From positions 1 through 64,000 of the forward strand of contig NZ_BMGR01000016.1 of NCBI RefSeq assembly GCF_014640295.1: 64,000 bases of DNA. The letters run 5' to 3'. Under the pieces are notes generated by a model, which was not told the DNA's origin, ran no database searches, and saw only the letters and a program-made list of their open reading frames with translations. Within the stretch, counting starts at the first letter, position 1; every line of letters begins with the position of its first letter. A program made the position numbers and the translations under genes. This DNA comes from Paenibacillus abyssi (GTDB lineage Bacteria > Bacillota > Bacilli > Paenibacillales > Paenibacillaceae). Positions 1 to 9,529 of this stretch are shown in pieces.

Positions 1-396
1 CCTTGAGGGCTTATAGAGGGTCTTTTTACGAAGAGTTGTTTCGTGCAGGGGAGGGTCTCCCCAGTTCACTGCCTCCTCTTTCATACCATGCCGTTTCCCT
101 TACGCCGGAGGATTCTTCACTGCCGATCCAAGTTCTGAGCAGCTTCCATGGCCTTCGTCCAAAAATGCGGGACTCGGCATCCTCTCTTCCCTCTTGCGAG
201 GCCTTTTTGACGACGCGGCAGAATTCACTTTATGTTACGGCCTGGTACATTGCTCGCCCCATCTCCGACGGGTACTTTCGTCGATACGCTTCTACGCACA
301 GATTTCGCCATACGCAGGTATCCTAGCTGCACAGGGGCTTGGCCCCTCCTGTGACCGGACTTTCACCGGCTAGAGAATGCGTGCTTAGCTGGGCAC
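1..396 (-). mobile_element. Group II intron, 5' RNA part (cut by window edge)
   Basis: Read on the minus strand, the sequence starts with GTGCCCAGC near 396. It continues with the GGTGAAAGTCC element, a typical domain I feature, and later AACTGGGGAGACC, which resembles the region before domain IV of bacterial group II introns. Only about 400 nt of the 5' ribozyme part are inside the window; a reverse transcriptase/maturase (LtrA-like) would lie beyond the left edge on the minus strand. The element sits about 11 nt past the T-run of the intrinsic terminator at 407-444. The plus-strand open frame at 3-326 is antisense to this RNA and is not a gene. The family call rests on sequence signature only; domains V-VI and the encoded protein cannot be seen. 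Confidence 0.72.
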
Positions 397-404
397 GCCA
401 TTAA

Positions 405-446
405 TCAAAAAGGCGAAGACAGCCGGATCACCTCCGGCCTCTTCAC
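405..446 (-). terminator. Intrinsic terminator of hisS-aspS-tcdA operon
   Basis: A hairpin with stem GAAGA..GCCGGA / TCCGGC..TCTTC, with a small internal bulge, is followed on the minus strand by GCCTTTTTG. It lies about 90 nt past the tcdA stop codon and immediately before the group II intron 5' end. Confidence 0.8.
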
Positions 447-533
447 CTTAAATTGTAACTATGGAACAGTATCCTTTTTCCTGCGGATTCCTCAAGCCCA
501 ACCGCAGCTTTTTGATCGATGCATCATTTCGGC

Positions 534-1289
534 TTATACCGGAACATTCCCTTTTTCCAGCAGATCTTTAACAACAACGCTAACCATAATTAGGCCTGCG
601 ACAGGCGGCACGAACGCATTGCTTGCCGGCGGCTGCTGCGCTTTGCGGATTTCCGGGGCATTCTCCGGTACAATGCGCTGTGTTACATCCTCACGGGGCT
701 TCTGCGGCTCCTCTGTCGAGAATACGACCTTGACGCCTTTCTTAATGCCGTCCTTGCGCAGCTTCTGCCTGACTACCCTGGCTATCGGGTCCATCGATGT
801 TTTGGAAATATCTGCGACCTGAAACCTGGTCGGGTCCATCTTGTTCGCCGCGCCCATGCTGGAAATGATCGGAATCTTCCGTTCCAGGCATTGTTTGATC
901 AGGTGTATTTTATATATAATCGTGTCCGAAGCATCGATGACATAATCCAGGTCATAAGCAAACAGCTGTTCATACGTTTCTTCCGTATAAAACATCCGCA
1001 GTGAGATTGCGTCGCACTCCGGGTTGATCAGCTTGATCCGGTCACGCATCAGATCAGCCTTGGGCTGTCCTACCGTCGTTGTCAAAGCATGAATCTGCCG
1101 GTTGATATTCGTAATATCGACAACATCCTTGTCGATCAGAATAATGCGTCCCACACCGGTACGAGCCAGCGCCTCGGCGGCGATGGAACCTACACCGCCG
1201 ATTCCCAGCACCGCAACCGTACTGCCCTTCATAAGATTCAGCCCTTCAGGGCCGATGGCAAGCTCCGTACGGGAAAATTGATTCAGCAT
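534..1289 (-). CDS. tcdA: tRNA threonylcarbamoyladenosine dehydratase (TcdA/CsdL, ThiF-MoeB fold)
   Basis: This 251-residue E1-like enzyme is expected to cyclise t6A37 in ANN-decoding tRNAs by ATP-dependent dehydration. The N-terminal nucleotide-binding loop GIGGVGS lies around residues 26-32. It is followed by LIDKDVVDITNINRQ, the usual ThiF/MoeB segment with the Asp and Arg that contact ATP, and by the DASD motif near residue 115. Length fits TcdA rather than the longer MoeB, and no sulfur-carrier genes are nearby. I chose the ATG at 1289, preceded by AAAGGAG; the open frame extends about 50 codons further into aspS without homology. It follows aspS by 28 nt and is the last gene before the terminator, so it is probably co-transcribed with hisS and aspS. 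Confidence 0.9.
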   Translation of the reverse strand: MLNQFSRTELAIGPEGLNLMKGSTVAVLGIGGVGSIAAEALARTGVGRIILIDKDVVDITNINRQIHALTTTVGQPKADLMRDRIKLINPECDAISLRMFYTEETYEQLFAYDLDYVIDASDTIIYKIHLIKQCLERKIPIISSMGAANKMDPTRFQVADISKTSMDPIARVVRQKLRKDGIKKGVKVVFSTEEPQKPREDVTQRIVPENAPEIRKAQQPPASNAFVPPVAGLIMVSVVVKDLLEKGNVPV

Positions 1290-1317
1290 TGATGAACCGC
1301 TCCTTTCCTCGCTTAAC

Positions 1318-3150
1318 TTATAGGCCCTTTGCAGCTGTCTCCGCAGCGCTGCCTGCTGCTTCAGGAGCCGCTGCAGGCTTCGCGCCCGGTTTGGGCACCG
1401 TGCGGATATGCAGCTGTTCGAGTTGAGACAGCTCGACACGTGAAGGAGCGTCGCTTAGCAGGTCCGTTGCGCTTGCTGTTTTAGGGAACGCAATCGTTTC
1501 ACGCAGGTTCGTGCTTCCCGAGAGCAGCATAACCAAACGGTCAAATCCAAATGCAATTCCGCCGTGAGGTGGCGTTCCGTATTCGAACGCGTCGAGCAGG
1601 AAGCCGAATTTCTCATGCGCTTCCTCAGGTGAGAACCCAAGCGCTCCGAACATTTTCTCCTGCACTTCACGTTTGAAGATCCGCATCGATCCGCCGCCGA
1701 CTTCATAACCGTTCAGTACGAGGTCATACGCTTGAGCGCGGATCTGACCCGGATCGGAATCGAACAGATGCACATCATCCTCGTTCGGACGTGTGAACGG
1801 ATGATGCTCGGCTACATAACGTTTCGCTTCCTCATCCCAGCCTAACAGCGGGAAATCAACGACCCAGGCAAATTTGAATTGTTTCTCGTCGATGAGGCCC
1901 AGGTCTTTACCGATCTTCAGGCGCAGGTTGCCCAGAACGTCGGCAACAACCTTTTTCTTGTCTGCGGAGAACAACAGCAGGTCGCCTTCCTCTACCGCTA
2001 AACGTTCTGTTAGTGCAGCAATTTCCTCCGGCTTGAAAAATTTGACGATCGGGCCGCGCCATTCGCCTTCCTTCACCGTTACCCACGCCAATCCTTTGCC
2101 GCCGTAACGTGCCGCGAACGGCTGCAGGTCATCCAGCTCTTTCCGGCTCCAAGTCGCGCAGCCTTTCGCGTTAAGCGCTTTGACGACGCCGCCGCTTGCC
2201 GCCACATTAGCGAACACTTTCACTTCGCTGCCCGCCACGATATCTGTGATGTCTTCCATTTCCAAACCGAATCGAAGATCCGGCTTGTCAGAGCCGTATT
2301 TGTTCATTGCATCCGCATAAGTGATCCGTTGGAAAGGCGCCTGCAGTTCTGCTCCGACCGTTTCACGGAACAGCTTCACCATCAGCTCTTCCATCAAGGA
2401 AAGCAGCTGGTCCTGCGCCAGGAACGATGTCTCGATATCCACTTGCGTAAATTCCGGTTGGCGGTCCGCACGCAGATCCTCATCACGGAAGCAGCGCGCA
2501 ATTTGATAGTAACGCTCCAAACCGCCCACCATCAGCAGCTGCTTGAAAATTTGCGGCGATTGCGGCAGCGCGAAAAATTCTTCTGGATGAACGCGGCTCG
2601 GCACCAGATAGTCACGGGCGCCTTCAGGCGTGCTCTTGGTCAAAATCGGCGTTTCCACTTCCACGAATTGCTCGCCGTCGAGGAAATCGCGGAATATTTT
2701 TGCCGCCTTCGAGCGGAGCAGCAGCGTTTTTTGCATCTCAGGTCGGCGCAGGTCAAGATAACGATATTTCAAGCGCAGCGATTCATCCACATCAACGCCG
2801 TCTTCAATCGGAAACGGAGGGGTTTTCGCAGCGTTCATCACTTCGATTTCCGTTACACGAACTTCGATCTCGCCAGTCGCCAGGTTTGCGTTAAAGGTTT
2901 CCGGATCACGTTCAACCACTTGGCCGGTAACAGCCAATACATATTCGTTGCGCGCACGGTCGGCAACTTCCAGCGCTTCTCCGGAGAAGTCCGGGTTAAA
3001 CACGATTTGCACAATGCCGCTGCGGTCGCGCAGATCAATAAACAATACGCCGCCAAGGTCACGCCGGCGCTGTACCCATCCGTTCAAAGTAACGGTCTGT
3101 CCTACATCCGCTTTCGTCAGTTTTCCGCAATGGTGAGTTTTCAACATCAT
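1318..3150 (-). CDS. aspS: Aspartyl-tRNA synthetase
   Basis: A class II synthetase of 610 residues that charges tRNA-Asp in the cytoplasm. The N-terminal OB-fold anticodon-binding domain carries [11 protein letters not shown]. The catalytic domain shows class II motif 2 with [14 protein letters not shown], the bacterial GAD insert follows in the middle, and motif 3 is [13 protein letters not shown] near the C-terminus. An extra tail of roughly 28 residues, rich in Ala, Pro and Lys, follows the conserved end and is not part of the catalytic core. The start ATG overlaps the hisS stop as ATGA, so translation is probably coupled. A second ATG directly follows the first; the choice makes one residue of difference. 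Expression is expected to be governed by the T-box leader upstream of hisS. Confidence 0.97.
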   Translation of the reverse strand: MMLKTHHCGKLTKADVGQTVTLNGWVQRRRDLGGVLFIDLRDRSGIVQIVFNPDFSGEALEVADRARNEYVLAVTGQVVERDPETFNANLATGEIEVRVTEIEVMNAAKTPPFPIEDGVDVDESLRLKYRYLDLRRPEMQKTLLLRSKAAKIFRDFLDGEQFVEVETPILTKSTPEGARDYLVPSRVHPEEFFALPQSPQIFKQLLMVGGLERYYQIARCFRDEDLRADRQPEFTQVDIETSFLAQDQLLSLMEELMVKLFRETVGAELQAPFQRITYADAMNKYGSDKPDLRFGLEMEDITDIVAGSEVKVFANVAASGGVVKALNAKGCATWSRKELDDLQPFAARYGGKGLAWVTVKEGEWRGPIVKFFKPEEIAALTERLAVEEGDLLLFSADKKKVVADVLGNLRLKIGKDLGLIDEKQFKFAWVVDFPLLGWDEEAKRYVAEHHPFTRPNEDDVHLFDSDPGQIRAQAYDLVLNGYEVGGGSMRIFKREVQEKMFGALGFSPEEAHEKFGFLLDAFEYGTPPHGGIAFGFDRLVMLLSGSTNLRETIAFPKTASATDLLSDAPSRVELSQLEQLHIRTVPKPGAKPAAAPEAAGSAAETAAKGL

Positions 3151-4418
3151 TTTACATCCAATCCTTTCAAATGGTTTAAGAATTCATCGGCAAGCTGTTC
3201 AAGCGGTACCATCCGCTGCTGGCCGGTCGTCATATCTTTCAAAGCGATCTCGCCTTTGGCAAGTTCGTCCTCGCCAAGGATAGCCGTAAAGCGGACGTTC
3301 AGGCGGTCTGCCGACTTCATCTGCGCTTTCATCTTCCGCCCTTGGTAATCCCGTTCGCCGGAAATTCCACGCAAGCGCAGCCCGTGCAGCAGCTTCGTCA
3401 CTTCTTGATCTGCCGCTTCTCCCAAGCCGACGAGATAGACGTCGAGACGTCCCCGCGACTGCTGCCCGGCTTCTTGGTGCTGGAGCAGCATGATCGTGCG
3501 CTCCAGTCCGATGCCAAGGCCTACGCCAGGCTGATCCGGACCGCCGATATCGGCAACAAGCCCGTTGTAACGGCCTCCGCCTCCGATCGTATCGATGGCG
3601 CCAATTCCCTCTGCTTTGTACTCAAATGCAGTATGGGTATAATAGTCTAACCCTCTGACCAGCCTCGGATTGATCGAGAAGGGAATGCCCATCCCTGTCA
3701 AATGCGACTGCAGCTTCTCAAAATGAGTTGCGCACTCTTCATCCAAGCTGTCCAGGATCGATGGCGCGCCTTCAAAATGCGCTTGATCCACCTTACAATC
3801 CAGAACGCGCAGCGGATTGCGTTCGATCCGGGACTGACAATCCTTGCAAAGCAGTTCCCGTTTAGGCATTAGAAATGCTAACAGCCGCTCGCGAAAAATG
3901 CTTCGTACCTCCGGTGTACCGACGGAATTGATCTCGACACGTACGCCTTTAAGCCCAACCTCCGTATAAAAGGTATAACCTAAGGCAATGACTTCGGCGT
4001 CGAGAGCAGGATCGACAGCTCCGAGCGCCTCCACGCCAAATTGGTGAAACTGCCGGTATCTTCCGGCTTGCTGGCGCTCATATCGAAACATTGGGCCGAT
4101 GTAATACAGCTTGGAAACATCCGGCTCGCCGTATATTTTATTCTCGACATAGGCCCGTACCGCTCCTGCCGTTCCTTCCGGCCTTAACGTTACGCTGCGT
4201 CCGCCGCGGTCCGTAAAGGTATACATTTCCTTCTCGACGATATCCGTCGTTTCGCCTACGCCGCGCTGATACAGTTCTGTCGCCTCAAACATCGGCGTGC
4301 GAATTTCCCGAAAGTTAAACCGTCTGCAAATATCGCGCGCTTTCTCTTCTACAATCTGCCATGCTTCCACCTGCTGCGGCAAAATATCCTGTGTTCCGGG
4401 TGCCTTCTGAAAACCCAT
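3147..4418 (-). CDS. hisS: Histidyl-tRNA synthetase
   Basis: A class II synthetase of 423 residues. Visible signatures are PGTQDILP at the N-terminus, motif 2 [18 protein letters not shown], the histidine-specific LVRGLDYYT (HisA) and GGGGRYN (HisB) elements, and a C-terminal anticodon-binding domain. The start used here (4418, MGFQKAPG) has GGAGGGAA upstream and matches the usual N-terminus; the longer open frame begins inside the T-box terminator and is unlikely. It is the first gene of hisS-aspS-tcdA and shares an ATGA overlap with aspS. Confidence 0.97.
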   Translation of the reverse strand: MGFQKAPGTQDILPQQVEAWQIVEEKARDICRRFNFREIRTPMFEATELYQRGVGETTDIVEKEMYTFTDRGGRSVTLRPEGTAGAVRAYVENKIYGEPDVSKLYYIGPMFRYERQQAGRYRQFHQFGVEALGAVDPALDAEVIALGYTFYTEVGLKGVRVEINSVGTPEVRSIFRERLLAFLMPKRELLCKDCQSRIERNPLRVLDCKVDQAHFEGAPSILDSLDEECATHFEKLQSHLTGMGIPFSINPRLVRGLDYYTHTAFEYKAEGIGAIDTIGGGGRYNGLVADIGGPDQPGVGLGIGLERTIMLLQHQEAGQQSRGRLDVYLVGLGEAADQEVTKLLHGLRLRGISGERDYQGRKMKAQMKSADRLNVRFTAILGEDELAKGEIALKDMTTGQQRMVPLEQLADEFLNHLKGLDVK

Positions 4419-4440
4419 GCGCTTCCCTCCGACCTCTTTT

Positions 4441-4751
4441 GAAAATAAAAAAACTCCCATCCCCGGCATTCATCATGCCAGGGACGAGAGATTATACTCC
4501 CGTGGTACCACCCACATTCCGGATCTAATAACAGATCCGCTCTTGCGGTTAACGCCCGCTACACGCAACCGGCTACTGACAACTACATCGATCGGAATGC
4601 CGATCATACGGTCCTGTTCGCCGTTTGTTCTCCGGGAGGTCTGTTCATCCATCCACCATAAGGACGCTTGCAGCCAGGGCGTCCCTCTCTGGGTATGTGT
4701 TACGGATTACTTGTTCCCATCATGGAATCGATTCGTAAACATTTTGCTGAT
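4441..4751 (-). promoter_or_regulatory. T-box riboswitch leader of hisS-aspS
   Basis: On the minus strand the conserved T-box GGGTGGTACCACG is at 4501-4513, preceded by an antiterminator-type stem. It is followed by a strong terminator hairpin (TCCCTGGCAT..ATGCCGGGGA, then TTTTTTT) at about 4449-4490. Upstream is a long Stem I region with AGAGAG and GAACA elements. Uncharged tRNA is expected to stabilise the antiterminator and allow hisS-aspS transcription. The specifier triplet is not unambiguous by eye: a GAC (Asp) lies in AACAGACC near 4640-4655, and no good CAC (His) is apparent. Confidence 0.9.
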
Positions 4752-4756
4752 AATTG

Positions 4757-4785
4757 ATTTTACCCGCCTTATCCAGCAAAGTCAA
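4757..4785 (-). promoter_or_regulatory. Sigma-A promoter of hisS-aspS-tcdA
   Basis: TTGACT (4785-4780) and TAAAAT (4762-4757) are separated by exactly 17 nt, placing the start of transcription near 4750, at the beginning of the T-box leader. Confidence 0.85.
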
Positions 4786-4807
4786 GTTTAAATGCGCTTA
4801 TTATAAA

Positions 4808-4842
4808 CAGGCAGAAAAAAACCTACAAAGTGAATTGTAGGT
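4808..4842 (-). terminator. Intrinsic terminator downstream of hemZ
   Basis: On the minus strand the hairpin CCTACAA..TTGTAGG is followed by TTTTTTTC. It lies about 110 nt past the hemZ stop and just before the hisS promoter. I saw nothing else in 4843-4952. Confidence 0.8.
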
Positions 4843-4952
4843 CCAAAGTGAAATATATTTTAAAAAAGGGGGTCGACAATTATTATAGACTGGACATATT
4901 AAGAAGAGATGTTAGCAATATTACAATTGAATTACAAAAAATAAAGCGTTTC

Positions 4953-6497
4953 CTAGCTCTGAACGCCAACCGCTGAGGGCGCATACAGCTTTTCCAGCGT
5001 TTGAAGCTTCGCTTCGGTATATTGAAGATACGTTTCGTTATAAGCTTTAGGTTCCTTCGGATTGGCAAGGCGGGTGATGACTCCGGTAACCGGATCGACC
5101 CATTTGCTTGAAGCTCCACAGCCAAGGCCGATAATTGACTGCATTTCCTCGATAATTAATATATTATAGAGACTTTCCATGCCTGGCTTGGCATAGCCCA
5201 CATTTTCCAAATTACCGAGGATATTCTTCTGGCGGTACAAATAATAAGGCACATAGCCAAATGTATCCGTCCACCGAATGGCTCGTTCCATCATCTGGTT
5301 GATCTCATCGCGCGAGGCCACTTTATATTTGCCTGTTCCGCGATGCTGAGTCATCTCGGAGGCCCGCTTGAACGACAGCGTATGCACAGTTAAGGATTCA
5401 GGCATCAGCTTTGCCGTTTCAGCCAGCGTGTGCTCGAATTCAGCGATGCCTTCACCCGGCAGCCCGATGATCAAATCCATATTGATATTATCCATTCCGG
5501 TTGCCCTTGCAAGCTCGAATTTATCCACTGTTTCTTCTACTGAATGGTGCCTGCCGATCAAGTCCAATGTTTCTTGGGTATACGATTGCGGATTTATGCT
5601 GATCCGGTGAATGCCCCACTTCAGCAAAACAGACAGCTTTTCCGGGGTGATCGTATCCGGCCGGCCGGCTTCTACCGTAATTTCTCGCACCTGGTCCACA
5701 TCCGGGAACGAATCATACATTTCCTTGTAAAGGGCATCCATCTCTTCTGCCGTAATGCTCGTCGGCGTACCACCTCCGAAATAAATCGTCGTAACACGGA
5801 TCCCATGCTCCTTTAACCATTTCCCGACCTCCCGCATCTCATGATGCAGGCCGCCCAGGAAACCATTCACCGAGCCTTGGCGCCCATTTATGTCGTATGC
5901 CGGGAAGGTGCAGTATGCACATTTGGTCGGACAAAAAGGGATGCCGATATAGATGCTGACCTCGCCCCGCAATTGATACAGATCAGGAATCGCGGTCAGC
6001 TGCCGCTCCACAATCCGCTGCATTAAAGCGATCTTCTCATCTGCGATCAGATAATCCTCTTGCAGCTCTTTATGAATGAGCTCCTGCCTGATTCCCCGCT
6101 TTGTCCGCTCATGCATCAGCTTGGTCGGCCTAATGCCTGTCAGTATGCCCCACGGCTGTATGATGCCTGTAGAACGTTGCAGCACGTCAAGCAGTGCATG
6201 GCACAGCGCCTGCTTTAAAATCTTGCGGCCTTCCTCGCTGGTCAGGGATGCATCCTTGCCAAGCTGTCTGGCATGCTCCGCTTCCAACTGCTGCTCCTGC
6301 GGTTTCAGGCTCAGGACAGCTTTGGCTGTGATCTTATTATCCGCCTTTGCAGCACTCAAGACGAGCTCCACATCCACTTCCGGATCACTACCGCTCTCCG
6401 GACTATATGAAATGACCGGATGCTCAAAAAAAAGGCCGACGATATTCGACAGCGTCCGCTCGAAAGCCGGCTCCGCCGATCGGATATGCACGCGCAT
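4953..6497 (-). CDS. hemZ: Coproporphyrinogen III dehydrogenase HemZ (radical SAM)
   Basis: About 514 residues. The radical-SAM cluster motif CPTKCAYC (CxxxCxxC) lies in the first half, followed by YFGGGTPTS and a HemN-like barrel ending in a C-terminal HemN-type region. HemZ proteins are annotated as oxygen-independent coproporphyrinogen dehydrogenases; the exact haem-pathway role varies, and in coproporphyrin-dependent Gram-positives it may instead have another haem-related function. The ATG at 6497 has GGGG at good distance; the ATG at 6503, two codons upstream, is possible but nearly abuts that site. It ends the relA-dtd-hemZ gene string. Confidence 0.88.
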   Translation of the reverse strand: MRVHIRSAEPAFERTLSNIVGLFFEHPVISYSPESGSDPEVDVELVLSAAKADNKITAKAVLSLKPQEQQLEAEHARQLGKDASLTSEEGRKILKQALCHALLDVLQRSTGIIQPWGILTGIRPTKLMHERTKRGIRQELIHKELQEDYLIADEKIALMQRIVERQLTAIPDLYQLRGEVSIYIGIPFCPTKCAYCTFPAYDINGRQGSVNGFLGGLHHEMREVGKWLKEHGIRVTTIYFGGGTPTSITAEEMDALYKEMYDSFPDVDQVREITVEAGRPDTITPEKLSVLLKWGIHRISINPQSYTQETLDLIGRHHSVEETVDKFELARATGMDNINMDLIIGLPGEGIAEFEHTLAETAKLMPESLTVHTLSFKRASEMTQHRGTGKYKVASRDEINQMMERAIRWTDTFGYVPYYLYRQKNILGNLENVGYAKPGMESLYNILIIEEMQSIIGLGCGASSKWVDPVTGVITRLANPKEPKAYNETYLQYTEAKLQTLEKLYAPSAVGVQS

Positions 6498-6618
6498 CTT
6501 CATTTCCCCTTTGTAATCCGTCCTCCAAGGGCGACAGCGCGAGCGCTTCTCTGCGTTCTTGATTCAGCAAACGCCCCGCGCCCCGGATGACGCCTAATTC
6601 TTTGCCAGATTGACGCAT
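6424..6618 (-). CDS. Possible small ORF overlapping the hemZ start (hypothetical)
   Basis: A 64-codon frame starts at 6618 and runs 74 nt into hemZ in another frame. The first 39 codons fill the otherwise empty gap between dtd and hemZ. AAAGGAG lies upstream, but about 13 nt from the ATG, which is long. The predicted protein is short, charged and has no domain I recognise. It could be a coupling leader peptide for hemZ or simply a chance frame. Confidence 0.3.
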   Translation of the reverse strand: MRQSGKELGVIRGAGRLLNQERREALALSPLEDGLQRGNEDARAYPIGGAGFRADAVEYRRPFF

Positions 6619-6701
6619 AACGGCCGGTTCACTCCTTTCACCAGAAAGTTGGTTCTTCTTTCTAGTGTTTACCGGGCCGTTGCATTCTAATCCTTATGTT
6701 C

Positions 6702-7145
6702 TTATTGCCGACTGTCGAGTATTAGGGTTACCGGCCCCCAATTGACAAGCGAAACGTCCATCATTGCCCCAAACCGTCCTGTCTCTACTGGCAATCCGAT
6801 TTCTTGCATATTGCGGTTAAACAAATCATACAACCGCTCCGCCAATTCCGGCTTGGCCGCATTCATGAAGTTCGGGCGCCGTCCTTTCCGGCAATCGCCG
6901 TACAACGTAAATTGGGATACCGACAGAATCTGACCGCCGATATCCTGAACCGAATGATTCATTTTGCCGGCTTCATCTTCAAAAATACGAAGCCCCGCCA
7001 CTTTGTCAGCCATCCAGCGGACATCGCTTTCCGTATCCTCATGAGTGATTCCGACTAACAGCACCAACCCTTGATTAATCGCGCCTACCGTATCGCCATC
7101 TATAGTAACAGACGCAGCCTTGCTGCGCTGTACAACCACTTTCAC
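6702..7145 (-). CDS. dtd: D-aminoacyl-tRNA deacylase
   Basis: 147 residues, the normal size for DTD. It hydrolyses D-Tyr and other D-aminoacyl or Gly-tRNA-Ala esters using RNA-based catalysis. The two signature motifs are present: SQFTLYG near residue 77 and NWGPVT near 135, where most homologues have NxGPVT. The start is a GTG at 7145 with GGGGGGC upstream. It follows relA by 26 nt, the same arrangement as in Bacillus. Confidence 0.95.
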   Translation of the reverse strand: MKVVVQRSKAASVTIDGDTVGAINQGLVLLVGITHEDTESDVRWMADKVAGLRIFEDEAGKMNHSVQDIGGQILSVSQFTLYGDCRKGRRPNFMNAAKPELAERLYDLFNRNMQEIGLPVETGRFGAMMDVSLVNWGPVTLILDSRQ

Positions 7146-7171
7146 CTATAGCCCCCCGTTCTTCCTTGCCC

Positions 7172-9355
7172 TTATTGCATAATTCGCTGAACTGAATAGA
7201 CGTCCTGCACGCGTTTAATCTTCTCTACTACCGCCTGAAGATGCTCAATATTGCGGATCAGAATCGTCATATGGATCATCGCCAGCTTATTTTTATCGGA
7301 CCGTCCGGAAACTGCGGCGATATTGGTCTTACTTTCCGACACGGCCTGCAGCACCTCATTAAGCAAACCGCGGCGGTCATGGCCGGTAATTTCAATATCC
7401 ACGCTGTAATTCGCCTCTACCGACTGCGCCCAATCCACCTCGATAACGCGCGCCGCTTCTTCACCCTCGGTTCCGAGCGGAATGTTCGCGCAATCCGACC
7501 GATGTACGGAAACGCCGCGGCCACGCGTAATGTATCCGATAATGTTATCGCCAGGCACAGGATTACAGCACCGCGCGAACCGGACAAGCAGGTTATCGAC
7601 GCCTTTTACGGTCACACCGTGCGTAGGCCGGTTTTTTTTCTCGCTGGAGGAAGCTTTGACCTCTTTAATTTCGCTTGTCAGCTCAATCTGATTGGCTTCT
7701 TCCGTCTCTTTGCGCAGCTTTTCCGTCAGCCTCGTACAGATTTGAGCTGCAGTAATGCCGCCAAAGCCGATTGCGGAGAGCATGTCCTCAATATCATTAA
7801 ACGTAAACTTCCCTGCGACTTCCTGCAGCTTGTCGTCAGACATCCATGCTGACGGCTCCAAGCCTAACCGCTTCAGCTCGCGCTCCAGCAGCTCCTTGCC
7901 TTTCGTTACGTTTTCTTCGCGGCGCTCCTTCTTGAACCATTGCTTGATTTTGCTGCGGGCATGAGAGGATTGCGCAATCTTCACCCAATCCTGGCTAGGA
8001 CCATAGGAATGCTTGGATGTTAAAATTTCGATAATATCTCCTGTTTTCAGCTTATGATCAAGCGGGACAATCCGACCGTTTACTTTGGCGCCGATCGTCC
8101 GATTGCCAACCTCCGTATGAACACGATAAGCGAAATCGAGCGGAACGGAACCGGCAGGCAGCTCGAACACTTCACCCTTAGGCGTGAACACAAACACGAG
8201 ATCGGAGAAAAAGTCCATCTTGAGAGATTCCATAAATTCAGCGGCATCTCTGGTTTCATTCTGAAGCTCCAAAATTTCCCGGAACCATGACATTTTGTCC
8301 CCGAAGCTGCCTTCCGGAACGACCGTTCCTTCTTTATATGCCCAATGGGCGGCAATCCCGTATTCGCTCGTCCGGTGCATATCCCATGTGCGGATCTGAA
8401 CCTCTGTCGGTTCTCCGTTCGGTCCGATCACCGTTGTATGCAGGGACTGGTACATATTCGCTTTTGGCATTGCGATATAGTCCTTGAAACGGCCTGGCAT
8501 CGGGCGCCATAACGTATGAATGATACCTAAGGTAGCGTAACAATCTTTAATATTGTCAACGATGATCCGAATCGCCAGTAAATCATAAATTTCATTAAAC
8601 TGCTTATTCTTGCCGGTCATTTTCTTGTAGATGCTGTATATATGTTTAGGGCGTCCGGAAATATCGCCGCTTATGTCCATTTCATCCAGCTTTTCATTGA
8701 TCCGATGAATGACATCATCGATATGCTGTTCCCGTTCCGCACGTTTCTTCTTCATCAGATTAGCGATACGGTAATACTGCTGCGGATTCAGATAGCGAAG
8801 CGCGATATCTTCCATTTCCCACTTGATCGCGGAAATACCAAGCCGGTGCGCAATCGGACAGAAAATTTCCAGCGTTTCGTAGGCAATGCGCCGCTGCGCC
8901 TCCTCCGACTGAAATTTTAAGGTCCTCATATTATGGAGACGATCAGCGAGTTTGATCAAGATGACACGAATATCCTGCGCCATCGCGACAAACATTTTCC
9001 GGTAGTTTTCATTTTGCTGCTCTTCTTTGGATCTGAACTGAATTTTCTCCAGCTTTGTTAAGCCGTCAACAAGCATGGCACAGGTTTCGCCAAAGCGAAC
9101 CCGCACTTCCTCAAGCGCAACGGTAGTGTCCTCAACGACATCATGAAGCAATGCAGCGATGATCGATATGACATCCATCTGCATATTCACCAATATATCT
9201 GCAACGGCAACCGGATGAAGAATATACGGTTCTCCCGATTTTCGCACTTGGCCGTGATGGGCTTGCTCGGCAAAATCGTAGGCTTCCCGAATGCGCTGTA
9301 AATCTTGTTCTTTTAGATAGGCCGCCGCCTTTTCGAGTAACTGCTCTATGCCCAT
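7172..9355 (-). CDS. relA: Bifunctional (p)ppGpp synthetase/hydrolase RelA/SpoT family (Rel)
   Basis: 727 residues with the full domain order of long RSH enzymes. The N-terminal HD hydrolase has HHGQVRKSGEPYILHP and LLHDVVEDT. The synthetase domain contains YQSLHTTVIGP. The TGS domain starts near FTPKGEVFELP. The C-terminal zinc-finger/conserved-Cys region has ARCCNPVPGD, and an ACT domain closes the protein. The intact HD motif suggests both synthesis and hydrolysis of (p)ppGpp, with the C-terminal half sensing the stalled ribosome. AAAGGGACG precedes the ATG. Position between apt and dtd is conserved in Firmicutes. Confidence 0.97.
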   Translation of the reverse strand: MGIEQLLEKAAAYLKEQDLQRIREAYDFAEQAHHGQVRKSGEPYILHPVAVADILVNMQMDVISIIAALLHDVVEDTTVALEEVRVRFGETCAMLVDGLTKLEKIQFRSKEEQQNENYRKMFVAMAQDIRVILIKLADRLHNMRTLKFQSEEAQRRIAYETLEIFCPIAHRLGISAIKWEMEDIALRYLNPQQYYRIANLMKKKRAEREQHIDDVIHRINEKLDEMDISGDISGRPKHIYSIYKKMTGKNKQFNEIYDLLAIRIIVDNIKDCYATLGIIHTLWRPMPGRFKDYIAMPKANMYQSLHTTVIGPNGEPTEVQIRTWDMHRTSEYGIAAHWAYKEGTVVPEGSFGDKMSWFREILELQNETRDAAEFMESLKMDFFSDLVFVFTPKGEVFELPAGSVPLDFAYRVHTEVGNRTIGAKVNGRIVPLDHKLKTGDIIEILTSKHSYGPSQDWVKIAQSSHARSKIKQWFKKERREENVTKGKELLERELKRLGLEPSAWMSDDKLQEVAGKFTFNDIEDMLSAIGFGGITAAQICTRLTEKLRKETEEANQIELTSEIKEVKASSSEKKNRPTHGVTVKGVDNLLVRFARCCNPVPGDNIIGYITRGRGVSVHRSDCANIPLGTEGEEAARVIEVDWAQSVEANYSVDIEITGHDRRGLLNEVLQAVSESKTNIAAVSGRSDKNKLAMIHMTILIRNIEHLQAVVEKIKRVQDVYSVQRIMQ

Positions 9356-9473
9356 GAAACGTCCCTTTCCGAAAAAGAGTCCTCACGAAGAAAGAATCTT
9401 GCATTTTCCGAGTTTTCTAATATTATGCCTGTTATGGCAGGCAGCCGTCAACTGCCACCCATGGATGGGCAAA

Positions 9474-9522
9474 AGAAAAGACCCGCTGTATGAGCTTCGG
9501 ATGCTCATTAACGGGTCTGTGA
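9474..9522 (-). terminator. Intrinsic terminator between apt and relA
   Basis: The inverted repeat AGACCCG..GAGC / GCTC..CGGGTCT is followed on the minus strand by TTTCTTTTG. It lies directly after the apt stop and separates apt from relA. The rest of 9356-9529 shows no gene. Confidence 0.75.
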
Positions 9523-9529
9523 TGATTGT

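Noticed and set aside
3-326. Plus-strand open frame of 107 codons
   Set aside because: It is antisense to the group II intron RNA and has no protein similarity I recognise; such frames arise from the intron's structured sequence.
2329-3348. Plus-strand frame of 339 codons
   Set aside because: It runs antisense across aspS and hisS, two unmistakable genes, and has no recognisable domain.
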